Below are positions 55,242 to 64,000 of a DNA stretch of 64,000 nt, in pieces (within the stretch, counting starts at the first letter, position 1; each line of letters opens with the position of its first letter). Under the pieces are notes generated by a model, which worked only from the letters and a program-made list of their open reading frames with translations, ran no database searches and was not told the origin of the DNA. A program made the translations under genes and the position numbers. Origin of the DNA: Pseudoalteromonas luteoviolacea (GTDB taxonomy: Bacteria > Pseudomonadota > Gammaproteobacteria > Enterobacterales > Alteromonadaceae); the NCBI RefSeq assembly GCF_021654285.1, contig NZ_JAKFZS010000004.1:124001-188000 (forward strand), written 5' to 3'.

Positions 55242-55266
55242 AAAGCCGCGATTAAACGCGGCTTTT
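55242..55266. terminator. Bidirectional terminator between the SpoU gene and katG
   Basis: AAAGCCGCG, loop ATTAAA, CGCGGCTTTT. It lies 33 bp after the SpoU stop and 5 bp before the katG stop. Confidence 0.9.
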
Positions 55267-55271
55267 GTGTT

Positions 55272-57485
55272 TTACATCAAGTCAAAGCGGTCTAAGCGCA
55301 TCACTTTGACCCAGACTTTAATAAAGTCATCGGCAAACTTTTGCTTAGCATCATTGGATGCATACACTTCTGCTATGGCTCTGAGCTCTGAATTTGAGCC
55401 AAAAATCAGGTCAACCGCGCTTGCTTGCCACTGCTGTTTTCCTGTCTTTCGGTCATAACCCAAGTACATACCCGGCTGTGTGTCTGACTTTTTCCACTGC
55501 GTGCGCATATCGAGCAAGTTGACAAAAAAAGCATTATCTAAGCTACCTGGCGTATGCGTCAGTACGCCAGTGTTTGAGTTATCCGTATTTGTTTCCAGCA
55601 CACGCATACCGCCAAGTAGCACCGTCATCTCAGGAACCGATAGCCCAAGCATGTTTGCTTTATCTACCAACATTTTTGTTGGCGACATAAAGGCAGAGTC
55701 ATGGTAATAGTTTCTAAACGCGTCGGCTTTAGGCTCTAAAAAGCTGAATGATTTAACGTCGGTTTGTGCCTGAGAGGCATCGGTGCGTCCTGGGCTAAAC
55801 GGCACTGTTTTTGGCATATTTGCATTTCTAAGTGCGCCTTCAATACCAGTTTTACCAGCAAGTACAATGACATCGGCCAGAGATACTTGGCGTTTTGAGC
55901 GTTGGTTAAATTGCGCTTTAACTTGCTCAAGCTGTGCGAGCACTTGTTTGAGCTGGCGTGGATTATTGACCGTCCAGTTATTTTGTGGAGAGAGTCGGAT
56001 CCGCGCGCCATTTACGCCGCCTCGCATATCGGTAACACGATGACTGGATGCGGCTGCCCATGCAGTTTCAATTAAATCAGCGTTACTGAGACCTGTGCGC
56101 TTAATTGCAATTTGTAGTGTTTTGATGTCACTTTGCGTGATTTTTTTGCCGTTATGTTCAGGAATAAAGTCTTGCCATGTCAGTACTTCGCTTGGTATTT
56201 CATTGCCAAGGTAACGTGCTCTTGGACCCATATCTCTGTGCGTGAGCTTAAACCAAGCCTTGGCAAATGCCAGTTCGTACTCTTTAGGATCTGCACGGAA
56301 CCGCTCTACAATTTTACGAAACGCAGGGTCTTCTTTTAGGGCAAGATCAGTGGTAAACATAATCGGGGCACTGCGTTTCCCTTTGATATGTGCATCAGGC
56401 ACTAAATTGGCGGCAGCTGGATTATCTGGGATCCATTGTATTGCGCCAGCTGGGCTTTTGGTTTGCACCCAATTAAAATTCATGAGATTGTCTAAGTAGT
56501 TTGTTGACCAACGAGTTGGTGTGACTGTCCACGCACCTTCTAAGCCACTGGTGCTGGTATCTGCGCCTTTGCCAGTGCCGCATTTGTTTTTCCAGCCAAA
56601 GCCCTGTTGCTCAGTTGGCGCAGCGGCAGGCTCCTTACCAACACAGTTTCCAGGTTTATTAGCACCATGGGCTTTTCCGAAGGTGTGGCCACCTGCGATG
56701 AGCGCTACGATTTCTTCGTCATTCATTGCCATACGGCCAAACGAAAGGCGAATGTCGTCGGCTGCCAATAAGGGATCTGGCTTGCCATGTGGACCTTCTG
56801 GATTGACATAGATAAGGCCCATTTCAACCGCCGCCAGTGGGCCTTTGAGTTTGCCTTTTTTATCACGTCGTTTGTCGGCTAAAAATGTGGTTTCTGGACC
56901 CCAATAGACGAGATCAGTTTCCCAGTCATCGCTTCTACCTCCGGCAAAACCGAAGGTTTTAAAGCCCATAGACTCTAATGACACATTGCCAGCCAATACC
57001 ATTAAGTCAGCCCAAGATAGCTGCTTGCCATATTTTTGCTTAACAGGCCACAATAAGCGTCTGGCTTTATCTAAATTGGCATTATCAGGCCAACTGTTGA
57101 GCGGGTTAAAGCGCTGCTGACCGCCAGCAGCACCGCCTCTACCGTCGTGCACGCGGTAGACGCCTGCGCTGTGCCATGCCATACGGATCATCAGTGGCCC
57201 GTAGTGTCCCCAATCTGCCGGCCACCAGTCTTGAGAGTCAGTGAGGGTCTTTTCAATGTCGGCTTTAACTTGTGCTAAATCGAGTTTTACAAACTCGGCT
57301 CTGTAGTCAAAGTCTTTACCATAGGGATTTGAGTTTATGTCATGCTGCCTAAGCGGGCTGAGATCCAATTGTTCTGGCCACCAGAACTGGTTGGTTTTAA
57401 TTTGGGTTGCACTGGGCGCTGCAATCACAGCACTAGACAGTGCCATTGCGATGCCCGAGGCTAACGTCATCAGTTGAGTACGCAT
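55272..57485 (-). CDS. katG: Catalase-peroxidase KatG, exported form
   Basis: A 737-aa haem catalase-peroxidase that removes hydrogen peroxide. The N-terminal signal peptide ([20 protein letters not shown] to AAPSA) suggests periplasmic export, unlike most cytoplasmic KatG. The distal haem motif RMAWHSAG has the Trp of the Met-Tyr-Trp adduct, the Tyr is in [11 protein letters not shown], and the Met in GRMAMNDEE; the proximal His is in [14 protein letters not shown]. The C-terminal half is the inactive duplicate domain. It is divergent from oxyR across 297 bp, so peroxide induction through OxyR is likely. Confidence 0.95.
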   Translation of the reverse strand: MRTQLMTLASGIAMALSSAVIAAPSATQIKTNQFWWPEQLDLSPLRQHDINSNPYGKDFDYRAEFVKLDLAQVKADIEKTLTDSQDWWPADWGHYGPLMIRMAWHSAGVYRVHDGRGGAAGGQQRFNPLNSWPDNANLDKARRLLWPVKQKYGKQLSWADLMVLAGNVSLESMGFKTFGFAGGRSDDWETDLVYWGPETTFLADKRRDKKGKLKGPLAAVEMGLIYVNPEGPHGKPDPLLAADDIRLSFGRMAMNDEEIVALIAGGHTFGKAHGANKPGNCVGKEPAAAPTEQQGFGWKNKCGTGKGADTSTSGLEGAWTVTPTRWSTNYLDNLMNFNWVQTKSPAGAIQWIPDNPAAANLVPDAHIKGKRSAPIMFTTDLALKEDPAFRKIVERFRADPKEYELAFAKAWFKLTHRDMGPRARYLGNEIPSEVLTWQDFIPEHNGKKITQSDIKTLQIAIKRTGLSNADLIETAWAAASSHRVTDMRGGVNGARIRLSPQNNWTVNNPRQLKQVLAQLEQVKAQFNQRSKRQVSLADVIVLAGKTGIEGALRNANMPKTVPFSPGRTDASQAQTDVKSFSFLEPKADAFRNYYHDSAFMSPTKMLVDKANMLGLSVPEMTVLLGGMRVLETNTDNSNTGVLTHTPGSLDNAFFVNLLDMRTQWKKSDTQPGMYLGYDRKTGKQQWQASAVDLIFGSNSELRAIAEVYASNDAKQKFADDFIKVWVKVMRLDRFDLM

Positions 57486-57588
57486 AATTTACTCCAATAG
57501 GGTTACATTAATCAGCTCAATGCTGTCTGAGTGGTGACCTTTTAGAGCCTAAATAGACGGGTATTAAATGAAAAATTGAATAATTTAA

Positions 57589-57600
57589 TGATAATTATCA
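57589..57600. promoter_or_regulatory. Fur-like palindrome in the katG-oxyR intergenic region
   Basis: TGATAATTATCA is a perfect 12-bp palindrome resembling half of a Fur box. It lies 104 bp upstream of katG and 183 bp before oxyR. It might let iron status act on the haem enzyme; an OxyR site is expected nearby, but I cannot place it with confidence. Confidence 0.45.
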
Positions 57601-57782
57601 GTTTTTTAGAATGTATAAAAAAAACACATCAAAAAATGTGTATAACATTGAATTTATTATCTTTATTCACAATTAAACTAAACGCAGAGTAAAGTGTGGC
57701 GAAAATACGAACAGTTGTGCGGGTGCACTTACCGTGCAATTGATTAAAATAGAAAAAACAATCAATAAAAAAGAACGTTTGA

Positions 57783-58703
57783 ATGGTCTCTATAAAACAA
57801 ATCATCTATGCACTTGCGGTAGAAAAAACACTGCACTTTAAAAAGGCGGCGGATGCATGTCATGTGTCTCAATCGACCTTAAGTACGGCGATACATGAAC
57901 TTGAAAAACAGTTGGGGACGGTGATTTTTGAGCGCAATAATAAGCATGTATTTGTGACTGAGCAAGGCAAGGTTTTACTGGATAAGGCGCGCAAAATTAA
58001 ACTGGAAGTCGATGAGTTTATGATGCTTTCACAAGTAGATAAGTCGCCGCTTTGCAGACCGATGAAAATAGGTGTGATCCCGACCATTGGCCCATTTTTA
58101 CTGCCTAAAGTTTTGCCGGATGTACGTCAGCAATACCCTGATTTTAAGTTAAAGATCATAGAAGAGCAGTCTCATGTCTTAACCGATATGCTGCGCCAAG
58201 GCGAATTAGATGCCGCTATTTTAGCTTTGCCATATCAAATTGATGGGCTGATGGCGTTTAACTTCTGGAAAGAGGATTTTTACTGGGTTAGTCACAAAGA
58301 TGAGAGCGGGGCGGGGCTGCAAGAGATCACCAGCGACCAATTTGATATTGCCAAACTGATGTTACTTAAAGACGGCCACTGCTTAAAAGAGCACGCCTTG
58401 AGTGCATGTAACTTGCCGCAAGAGCAAAAAGACACAACCTTTGATAGTACAAGCTTACACACGCTGATCCAGATGGTTGCTGGAAAAATGGGTACCACCT
58501 TAGTGCCGCAAATGGCACTTGATCAACTGATAAAAGGCGAGTCTGAGCTGGTGGCGTTACACCTCAATGAGCCGGGTCCGCACCGCACTATCGCACTGGT
58601 TGTTCGGCCTAATTACGTGCGCACGAATGATATTACCCTATTGCAAAAGTTGTTTGAGCAGGCGCTCGATAAACATTGCGCAATGAGTTATTGCAGTATT
58701 TAA
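57783..58703 (+). CDS. oxyR: OxyR peroxide-sensing LysR-type regulator
   Basis: A 306-aa LysR protein. The N-terminal helix-turn-helix is FKKAADACHVSQSTLSTAIHELE. The peroxide-reactive region MLLKDGHCLKEHALSAC contains Cys200 and Cys209, matching Cys199 and Cys208 of E. coli OxyR that form the redox disulfide. It lies head to head with katG and should activate it on peroxide stress. Its end overlaps by 4 bp the end of the convergent LysR-type gene. Confidence 0.95.
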   Translation: MVSIKQIIYALAVEKTLHFKKAADACHVSQSTLSTAIHELEKQLGTVIFERNNKHVFVTEQGKVLLDKARKIKLEVDEFMMLSQVDKSPLCRPMKIGVIPTIGPFLLPKVLPDVRQQYPDFKLKIIEEQSHVLTDMLRQGELDAAILALPYQIDGLMAFNFWKEDFYWVSHKDESGAGLQEITSDQFDIAKLMLLKDGHCLKEHALSACNLPQEQKDTTFDSTSLHTLIQMVAGKMGTTLVPQMALDQLIKGESELVALHLNEPGPHRTIALVVRPNYVRTNDITLLQKLFEQALDKHCAMSYCSI

Positions 58704-59578
58704 CTGGCCCAAGGCTGTTGCACCATAAACTGTTTTAGCATGTCTGAAAATGCCTTCACTTTCGGTGACGGGTATTTGCGGGAAGTTGTCACCAAATATA
58801 CCGGACGTTCAACACCAGACCATTGTGGCAGGACTGTTTTTAGTGCGCCACTTTGCAAACAACTTGATGCTTCACTCAATGGTAGCAATGCGATGCATCG
58901 GCCACTTTTTACCATGGCTTTAAGTAGTGCTATGTCATTGCAAAAATGTGTTGGTGTGACGGTTACCTTATAGTCCCCTTGCTTCGGATGAGAGAGGGTA
59001 AGGTTATTGACCTGCTGCGAAATGGCAAAAGTATGTTCAGATAATTCAGTCACACAGTTAATATCTGGGTATTCAGGTGCAGCAACCAGTTTACTCTCTA
59101 TGGTGCCAAGGCGTTTTTGCACTAAGCTAGAGCTTGGTAAATGACCAACACGAATTGCGCAATCAGCGCCTTGCTCTGCAATATCTTGGATATGATTACT
59201 GGTCTGGATATCGAGTTGTAGATCAGGATAAGTGCACATAAACTCTGGCCAAAAATCTGCCAGCGAAGTTGTGGCCAAGTTACTCGGAGCCAAAACTTTT
59301 AGTCGCCCGCTGATCAACTGAGATTGTGATTTGAACTCTGTAAGCTGAGTTTGAATCGTCTGTAAATCCACTGCATATTGCCGATATAACTGCTCTCCCG
59401 CCTGTGTGACATGTATGCCTCGTGCATGTCTGTTTAGCAGTGGCTGTCCGATGTGCGCTTCGAGCGCGCAAAGCCTACGGGAAACGGTCGCGACAGTGGT
59501 ATTTAATTGTTTGGCTGCACGGCTTAAGCTGCCACAATCGACAATGATAGAGAAAAGGTAGAGGTCATTTAATAGCAT
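58700..59578 (-). CDS. LysR-type transcriptional regulator
   Basis: A 292-aa LysR-family protein of the AaeR/DsdC-like large group: N-terminal winged helix (SLSRAAKQLNTTVATVSRRLCALE), then a periplasmic-binding-like effector domain. It is convergent with oxyR and divergent from the small monooxygenase gene at 59681, with an inverted-repeat operator in the 102-bp gap, so it very probably controls that gene. The effector is unknown; an aromatic or quinone-type inducer would fit the neighbour. Confidence 0.9.
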   Translation of the reverse strand: MLLNDLYLFSIIVDCGSLSRAAKQLNTTVATVSRRLCALEAHIGQPLLNRHARGIHVTQAGEQLYRQYAVDLQTIQTQLTEFKSQSQLISGRLKVLAPSNLATTSLADFWPEFMCTYPDLQLDIQTSNHIQDIAEQGADCAIRVGHLPSSSLVQKRLGTIESKLVAAPEYPDINCVTELSEHTFAISQQVNNLTLSHPKQGDYKVTVTPTHFCNDIALLKAMVKSGRCIALLPLSEASSCLQSGALKTVLPQWSGVERPVYLVTTSRKYPSPKVKAFSDMLKQFMVQQPWAS

Positions 59579-59580
59579 TA

Positions 59581-59628
59581 CATATATGTAAAGTTAGTTC
59601 GCATTTGTTTATATAGTTTACGTATATG
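59581..59628. promoter_or_regulatory. Inverted-repeat operator between the LysR gene and the monooxygenase gene
   Basis: CATATATGTAAA (59581-59592) and TTTACGTATATG (59617-59628) are inverted copies with one mismatch, spaced 24 bp, in the middle of the divergent promoter region. It fits a LysR-type regulatory site in size and position. Confidence 0.65.
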
Positions 59629-59680
59629 ATGCTAGTTATGATAGCTGTTCTTTATTGATACAATTTAAAAAGGATACCCT

Positions 59681-59965
59681 ATGAGCTATTACATTGTTGC
59701 CAAGTTAATGGCAAATCACGGCAATATGTCAGAAATTACGGCTGAACTGAATATTTTGAGAGCGCACACAATCAACGAACCCGGCTGTATCTATTTTGAA
59801 ATCTATCATGCTCATGACGAGCCGGGAGTGTTTTATTTGTGGGAAGCGTGGCACTGTGAAGCAGATTTAAAGCGTCATTATGATGCGCCTCATACTCAAG
59901 CCTATTTTGCTAAACAGCATACGCGTATTCTTTCTTGCCAGCCTATCAGCAAGCTCAGTGCTTAA
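59681..59965 (+). CDS. YgiN-like antibiotic biosynthesis (ABM) monooxygenase
   Basis: A 94-aa ABM-fold protein: MSYYIVAKLMANHGNMSEI, NEPGCIYFEIYHAHDEPGVFYLWEAW, then HYDAPHTQAYF. These short dimeric proteins act as quinol monooxygenases or degrade reactive small molecules without a cofactor. AAAAGGAT lies about 6 bp upstream of the ATG. It lies opposite the LysR gene with an operator between them. Confidence 0.9.
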   Translation: MSYYIVAKLMANHGNMSEITAELNILRAHTINEPGCIYFEIYHAHDEPGVFYLWEAWHCEADLKRHYDAPHTQAYFAKQHTRILSCQPISKLSA

Positions 59966-60112
59966 ATTATGTCTTTTTTGCGGGTTATCGTTACGCTTTA
60001 ATGCTTTCTGTAACCCTCAGCTACATCAAAGTATTGAAAAATAACATTCAATAACAACTCGCACTGACCGTGAGCAATATACTTCCCACAACGCCACTTT
60101 GAGGAGAGTATT

Positions 60113-60832
60113 GTGAAATTAATAACTGGATTGGTTTTATCTGTTGCGGTATCTGTTTTAGCTGGGTGCAACAATGACGACACCTACACTGCTGATGTGA
60201 GTGCAATTAACTTGGTGAACAGTGAAATGGATGTGTATTGGGAGTTTGAAAAAGGCCATGAAGAAATGTCTTTATCAGATGGAAATGGTTTGTTGTTCGG
60301 CGCTAAATCAGACGAAAAGTTACTTGTTCAAGACGACTCAGATGGCAATGTGTTTTCATTTTATGCCGTAGAGGGTAACTCCAAAGAAGTGGCAATTGCA
60401 TCGACGCGTTTTAGATTTTCAGAGCACGGTGATTATGTTGTTTACAGCTATGGTCGATTAGATAATGATTCAGCGCAGGCTGCACAGCTAGATGCAGTAA
60501 AAATTGACGATGCAGAAGTGGCTAAAAGTAAATATCGAGTGATTGTTATCCATACCTATGTCGCAGATATGGGCAAGGTGGATGTGTATATGGGAGACAA
60601 AAAATTAGCTGAAAACTTGGAGTATGGTGATGCGACAGAGTTTGTTGACCTATCAACGGATCTAAATGAGCTGATTGTGGTTAAAGCAGGTCAGGGCGCA
60701 AACACAGATACACCCATTGCAAAGGTGACTTTATCGGCAGAAGCGGGCGACATTCATTTAGCGTATATTACAACTACTTCTGAAAATGAAGGCAATATCA
60801 AATCGTTCAAAGTCGCGCCTAAAGCGCAGTAG
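60113..60832 (+). CDS. Lipoprotein with DUF4397-like repeats, unknown function
   Basis: A 239-aa lipoprotein with a GTG start (GAGGAG 9 bp upstream). The signal ends at the lipobox LAGC (Cys19). The mature part has alternating beta segments such as INLVNSEMDVYW and YRVIVIHTYVADMGKVDVYMG that resemble DUF4397-type immunoglobulin-like modules, about two copies. No enzyme motif is visible. It ends before a good terminator. Envelope location is sure; function unknown. Confidence 0.82.
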   Translation: MKLITGLVLSVAVSVLAGCNNDDTYTADVSAINLVNSEMDVYWEFEKGHEEMSLSDGNGLLFGAKSDEKLLVQDDSDGNVFSFYAVEGNSKEVAIASTRFRFSEHGDYVVYSYGRLDNDSAQAAQLDAVKIDDAEVAKSKYRVIVIHTYVADMGKVDVYMGDKKLAENLEYGDATEFVDLSTDLNELIVVKAGQGANTDTPIAKVTLSAEAGDIHLAYITTTSENEGNIKSFKVAPKAQ

Positions 60833-60865
60833 CGAATGGTACTTGTCGATTGTTGAGGTTATTTA

Positions 60866-60888
60866 AAAGCGGCATTGTGCTGCTTTTT
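60866..60888 (+). terminator. Terminator after the lipoprotein gene
   Basis: AAAGCGGCA, loop TTG, TGCTGCTTTTT with one G-U pair in a 9-bp stem. Confidence 0.82.
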
Positions 60889-60947
60889 GTATTTTAAACA
60901 GTATGTTAAGTTAATTGACTTGACGTATTATGGCCTATCCCTATAGT

Positions 60948-60972
60948 TTTCATTCTTTTTAAAAGAATGAAA
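60948..60972. promoter_or_regulatory. 12-bp perfect palindrome upstream of the DoxX gene
   Basis: TTTCATTCTTTT and AAAAGAATGAAA abut with one base between, 103 bp before the ATG at 61075. Probably an operator for a regulator of the DoxX/hydroquinone-reductase pair; no cognate protein can be named. Confidence 0.5.
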
Positions 60973-61074
60973 GCCTCTACTTTTACAAATTTTATTTCTC
61001 TAATTAGATAGTAAACTTGTTAGCAAGTCGGGCAGAGATGCCAGTAAAACAAATTTACAGCTTTGGAGAACATC

Positions 61075-61494
61075 ATGAATTTACTCAATATCGTATCAAA
61101 GAACGACCATCTATCGAATGCCGCAAACTTACTCGGTCGAGTTGGTTTATCTATCATCTTTATTTTGGCAGGGATGAATAAAATCCAATACTTTGAGGGC
61201 AACGCTCAGTATCTCGCCTCTGGTGGTTTACCTGAGTTTTTACTACCGTTAGTGATTGCGTTTGAGCTGGTTGGCGGATTATTCATCTTAGCGGGGGCGT
61301 TAACCCAGTTAACCGCATTGGCTTTTGCCGGATTCTGTGTAGTGAGTGCTTTGGTGTTTCACAATAACCTTGCGGATCAAATGCAGTTTTTTATGTTCTT
61401 TAAAAACATCGCCATGGCAGGCGGCTTTTTAGCCTTAGCCTCTACTGGCGCAGGTCGCTTTAGTGTCGACCACAAGTTGGCTAAGTCAGCATAA
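61075..61494 (+). CDS. DoxX-family membrane protein
   Basis: A 139-aa protein from ATG 61075 (GGAG 7 bp upstream). Four hydrophobic segments (about residues 22-42, 58-78, 82-100 and 108-126) and the motif GRVGLSIIFILAGMNKI are typical of the DoxX family, whose members partner with quinone or thiol redox enzymes. It lies 88 bp before a glutathionyl-hydroquinone reductase. In E. coli the DoxX-type gene yqjF is also next to yqjG, which supports a shared task in quinone detoxification. Confidence 0.9.
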   Translation: MNLLNIVSKNDHLSNAANLLGRVGLSIIFILAGMNKIQYFEGNAQYLASGGLPEFLLPLVIAFELVGGLFILAGALTQLTALAFAGFCVVSALVFHNNLADQMQFFMFFKNIAMAGGFLALASTGAGRFSVDHKLAKSA

Positions 61495-61582
61495 ATGGCG
61501 GTGGCCCAAATTTGGGCCAAACTTTGAACTGCTATGTCAGCAGTTGCAGATACATATTTAAGCATAGGTTAGGAGCAAAAAA

Positions 61583-62554
61583 ATGGGTTTATTGGTTAAC
61601 GGACATTGGCAAGACAAGTGGTACGATACTAAATCAAGTAATGGTGAATTTAAACGAGAGGCTGCGCAATTACGAAATTGGGTTACCCCTGACGGTGAGG
61701 TTGGCCCAAGTGGAGAAGCAGGTTTTAAGGCAGAAAAAGGCCGTTATCACTTGTTTGTATCACTCGCTTGTCCTTGGGCGCACCGCACATTGATATTTAG
61801 AAAGCTTAAAGGGTTAGAGGAGTACATTGATGTATCTGTGGTGAGCCCTGACATGTTAGAAAAGGGTTGGACGTTCGATAAAGCAACCGGCAGTACAGGC
61901 GATGCATTATTTGACAGCAACTTTATGCATCAAATCTACACCAAAAATAAAGCAGATTACAGTGGTAGAGTGACAGTGCCGGTATTGTGGGACAAACAAG
62001 CTCAGCGGATCGTGAGTAATGAGTCATCTGAGATCATTCGCATGTTTAACACTGCATTTGATACGCTTACAGGCAATACATTAGATTTTTATCCAAGTGC
62101 TCTACAGACTCAAATCGATGACATCAATGAATTTGTTTATGACTCGATAAATAACGGAGTATATCGCACAGGATTTGCCTCCAGCCAAGATGCTTATAAT
62201 CAAGCGTATGACAAACTATTTGATGCGCTAGATAAAGTAGAAAATATTTTAAGCGAAAATAGGTACTTAGTTGGCGATACATTAACAGAAGCCGACTGGC
62301 GTTTATTTACCACCTTGATAAGATTTGATGCGGTGTATGTTGGTCACTTTAAGTGTAATAAGCGTACAATTGAAAGCTACCCAAATTTATCTAATTACGT
62401 CAGAGAATTATATCAATACCCAGGCGTCGCTGAGACAGTTGATTTTTATCACATTAAACGTCATTACTACTTCAGCCATACAATGATCAATCCAACGCAA
62501 GTTGTGCCCAATGGACCGGATATTGATTACGCCCGCCCACATAATCGTGGCTGA
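61583..62554 (+). CDS. yqjG: Glutathionyl-hydroquinone reductase (Xi-class glutathione transferase)
   Basis: A 323-aa Xi-class GST. The catalytic Cys lies in SLACPWAHRTL near residue 62, and the C-terminal helical domain has the family's TEADWRLFTTLIRFDAVYVGHFKCNKR. It reduces glutathionyl-hydroquinones back to hydroquinones in the cytoplasm. It is cotranscribed after the DoxX gene, AGGAG lies just before its ATG, and a terminator follows the gene. Confidence 0.94.
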   Translation: MGLLVNGHWQDKWYDTKSSNGEFKREAAQLRNWVTPDGEVGPSGEAGFKAEKGRYHLFVSLACPWAHRTLIFRKLKGLEEYIDVSVVSPDMLEKGWTFDKATGSTGDALFDSNFMHQIYTKNKADYSGRVTVPVLWDKQAQRIVSNESSEIIRMFNTAFDTLTGNTLDFYPSALQTQIDDINEFVYDSINNGVYRTGFASSQDAYNQAYDKLFDALDKVENILSENRYLVGDTLTEADWRLFTTLIRFDAVYVGHFKCNKRTIESYPNLSNYVRELYQYPGVAETVDFYHIKRHYYFSHTMINPTQVVPNGPDIDYARPHNRG

Positions 62555-62573
62555 TAATTAAGTTAAGTACGAC

Positions 62574-62596
62574 AAGAGCCAGAGATGGCTCTTTTT
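62574..62596 (+). terminator. Terminator after yqjG
   Basis: AAGAGCC, loop AGAGAT, GGCTCTT and further T; 20 bp after the stop. Confidence 0.88.
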
Positions 62597-62854
62597 ATTT
62601 TTACAAAGCAACTTTCCGATATGTTTAGAGTGCATATACTTTGTCTATGTGATGCGTAAAATCATGTGGTGCTTTGAGCGTTTTAATTAATGAAATATAG
62701 CGACTATTTGGCGGTTAATCTCCCGCAAATTTTAATGTGCTTTTTGAAATAGTGATATTTAACGTTTTCTCGTTTAAGCATGAAATAATTAATAAATTGT
62801 ATTTGTTTTTTAACATTGGAGGTGTAAATATAAAATTTCAAAAAAGGAGATTTT

Positions 62855-64000
62855 ATGAAATATTCAGTTGGTTTTATGATTTTATTGTCATCGGCAACAA
62901 GTTTGGCATCAAATATTCATGTTTATGATAGTGGGTATCAGTCGAGCTATTTTTGTTTAACAAATCAGTTATTCAATGGGGTGCCCAAGTATTGTGGTGC
63001 GACAGGCACTTATACTCATAAACATATCCCAGTCGCGGTGGAAAAAAACAATAATCACTTTGAGGTGTTTTCTAATAACGAAAATGGCAACTTAGTCACT
63101 TATGTAGTGAAAAACTACAATCAAAAAGTAAAAGTGCATACTGAGAGCAATTGGAATGATCCACATACCAATGCGATAGTCGATATTGATAAAAACGGTT
63201 ATGTTTATGTGCAACTGTCTTCGCGTGGGCTTGGGCACAAATATCGAAGCGGGCACCTTTACAAATCAACAACCCCTTATGGCACTCAGTTTCAAAAGCT
63301 TAAAGGCTTGCCCAATCACGGTGACTTTAATCAGTCATACCCACAGTTACACTTAGACAATGCTTTAAACCGTCTTGCGGTATTCACCCGTTATGAATAT
63401 GCAGGGCAAAAGTCTGTACGGACACTGTGGTTTGATAATAATGGTCATGAATTTAAATTAGCCGAAGGCGGTCATTATGCGGTCAGTGATACTAATGATG
63501 ATGGGGCAATTTATGTAGCATATAACTATCACCCCAATTACAACCTAGATCGCCGCTCAAACATTCATGTGATTAAGTCTCATACTTTCAACCCAAACAC
63601 TTGGTACAACATTAAAGGCGAAAGGCTCACCTTGCCACTTGCTGAAAACGACTCCCGGACTTTGGTTTACGACTCAGAAGCCAATGGGACATATATTTAT
63701 GTGAAAGACATTGTTGCTGAAGAAGCAGGGACGGGGGGCGGTGTGCATGTTTTATTTACCGAAAGCACGTCTTTTGACCCGACTAAAGGGTCACGTTATG
63801 TGAAAGAGTTAGATATTCAATCTGCAAACAAAGTGGCAGTAAATACCATCACTGCGACCAATCATAATTACTCTGGCGCAACATACTTAACCAACCATTT
63901 TGGTTGGACGGTACACAGCATTTTAGTTAACGGTAATAATCACCAGCCATATTTTGGCGGTGATATACAGCTATATCAACGAGTGAATGGTCATTGGCAA
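62855..64000 (+). CDS. Secreted BNR/beta-propeller-like protein, 3' end missing
   Basis: An open frame of 382 codons without stop, running off the window. AAGGAGA precedes the ATG at 62855. A signal peptide (MKYSVGFMILLSSATSLASN) is followed by beta-propeller-like blades: repeated aromatic/Asp-Gly strands such as AIVDIDKNGYVYVQLSSRG, NRLAVFTRYEY, DTNDDGAIYVAYNY. The HKHIPVAVEKNNNHFEVF start and the GHKYRSGHLYKS stretch fit a BNR_4-like secreted enzyme, such as the propeller polysaccharide lyases of marine bacteria that act on ulvan. That substrate is a guess. Export is clear; the enzyme class needs the missing end. Confidence 0.72.
   Translation, partial: MKYSVGFMILLSSATSLASNIHVYDSGYQSSYFCLTNQLFNGVPKYCGATGTYTHKHIPVAVEKNNNHFEVFSNNENGNLVTYVVKNYNQKVKVHTESNWNDPHTNAIVDIDKNGYVYVQLSSRGLGHKYRSGHLYKSTTPYGTQFQKLKGLPNHGDFNQSYPQLHLDNALNRLAVFTRYEYAGQKSVRTLWFDNNGHEFKLAEGGHYAVSDTNDDGAIYVAYNYHPNYNLDRRSNIHVIKSHTFNPNTWYNIKGERLTLPLAENDSRTLVYDSEANGTYIYVKDIVAEEAGTGGGVHVLFTESTSFDPTKGSRYVKELDIQSANKVAVNTITATNHNYSGATYLTNHFGWTVHSILVNGNNHQPYFGGDIQLYQRVNGHWQ

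Noticed and set aside
62737..62928. 63-aa frame
   Set aside because: Overlaps the true start and signal peptide of the secreted propeller protein in another frame.

Overview
The window looks like chromosome of a marine gammaproteobacterium, most likely Pseudoalteromonas. This rests on the moderate-to-low GC, an aryl-polyene/NRPS cluster of the alterochromide type, a chondroitin ABC lyase, a RebB-like R-body protein and marine-type secreted lipoproteins. No rRNA, tRNA, CRISPR array or transposase was found.

Region 1 (392-28105): one long plus-strand biosynthetic operon. An aromatic ammonia lyase, two acyl carrier proteins (one fused to an AMP ligase), a ketosynthase fused to a chain-length-factor-like half, two dehydratases, one intact and one degenerate ketoreductase plus another SDR can make an aryl-polyene acyl chain. 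An ABC-2 exporter lies among them. Two NRPSs (3009 and 2422 aa) follow with the order C-A-T-E-C-A-T-E / docking-C-A-T-C-A-T-TE. Specificity residues read directly from the proteins give Cys, Thr, Asn and Ile for modules 1-4, so the predicted product is aryl-polyenoyl-D-Cys-D-Thr-Asn-Ile, released by the thioesterase. A DUF2141-like lipoprotein closes the operon before a strong terminator. No halogenase, phosphopantetheinyl transferase or MbtH gene is present. I judge this the most likely undescribed system in the window.

Region 2 (28119-34379): an AT-rich accessory stretch. It begins with a tandem ~157-bp repeat array carrying REP-like palindromes, followed by a 5-TM orphan protein, a 50-aa double-glycine-type peptide, an unknown secreted protein, a protein made of two near-identical ~49-aa repeats, a RebB (R-body) protein and a small outer-membrane barrel.

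Region 3 (34380-46251): an RsgA-type GTPase, an aspartic-protease/PDZ lipoprotein, a chondroitin ABC endolyase, a YdiJ-type FAD/Fe-S dehydrogenase, a metallo-beta-lactamase-fold protein with a damaged metal site, a DsbA-family thioredoxin-fold protein and small unknowns.

Region 4 (46265-55266): a MerR-methyltransferase fusion with a 19-bp-spacer promoter, a large triple-PAS chemoreceptor, acetyltransferases, a Crp/Fnr regulator and a membrane methyltransferase. Next come two small minus-strand genes encoding homologous 54- and 55-aa peptides with identical 30-residue, VAGG-ending leaders and three co-aligned Cys in the core (orphan RiPP precursors), and then a SpoU RNA methylase.

Region 5 (55272-64000): exported KatG divergent from OxyR, a LysR gene divergent from a YgiN-like monooxygenase across a clear dyad operator, a lipoprotein, a DoxX/glutathionyl-hydroquinone-reductase pair, and a secreted beta-propeller-like protein running off the end.
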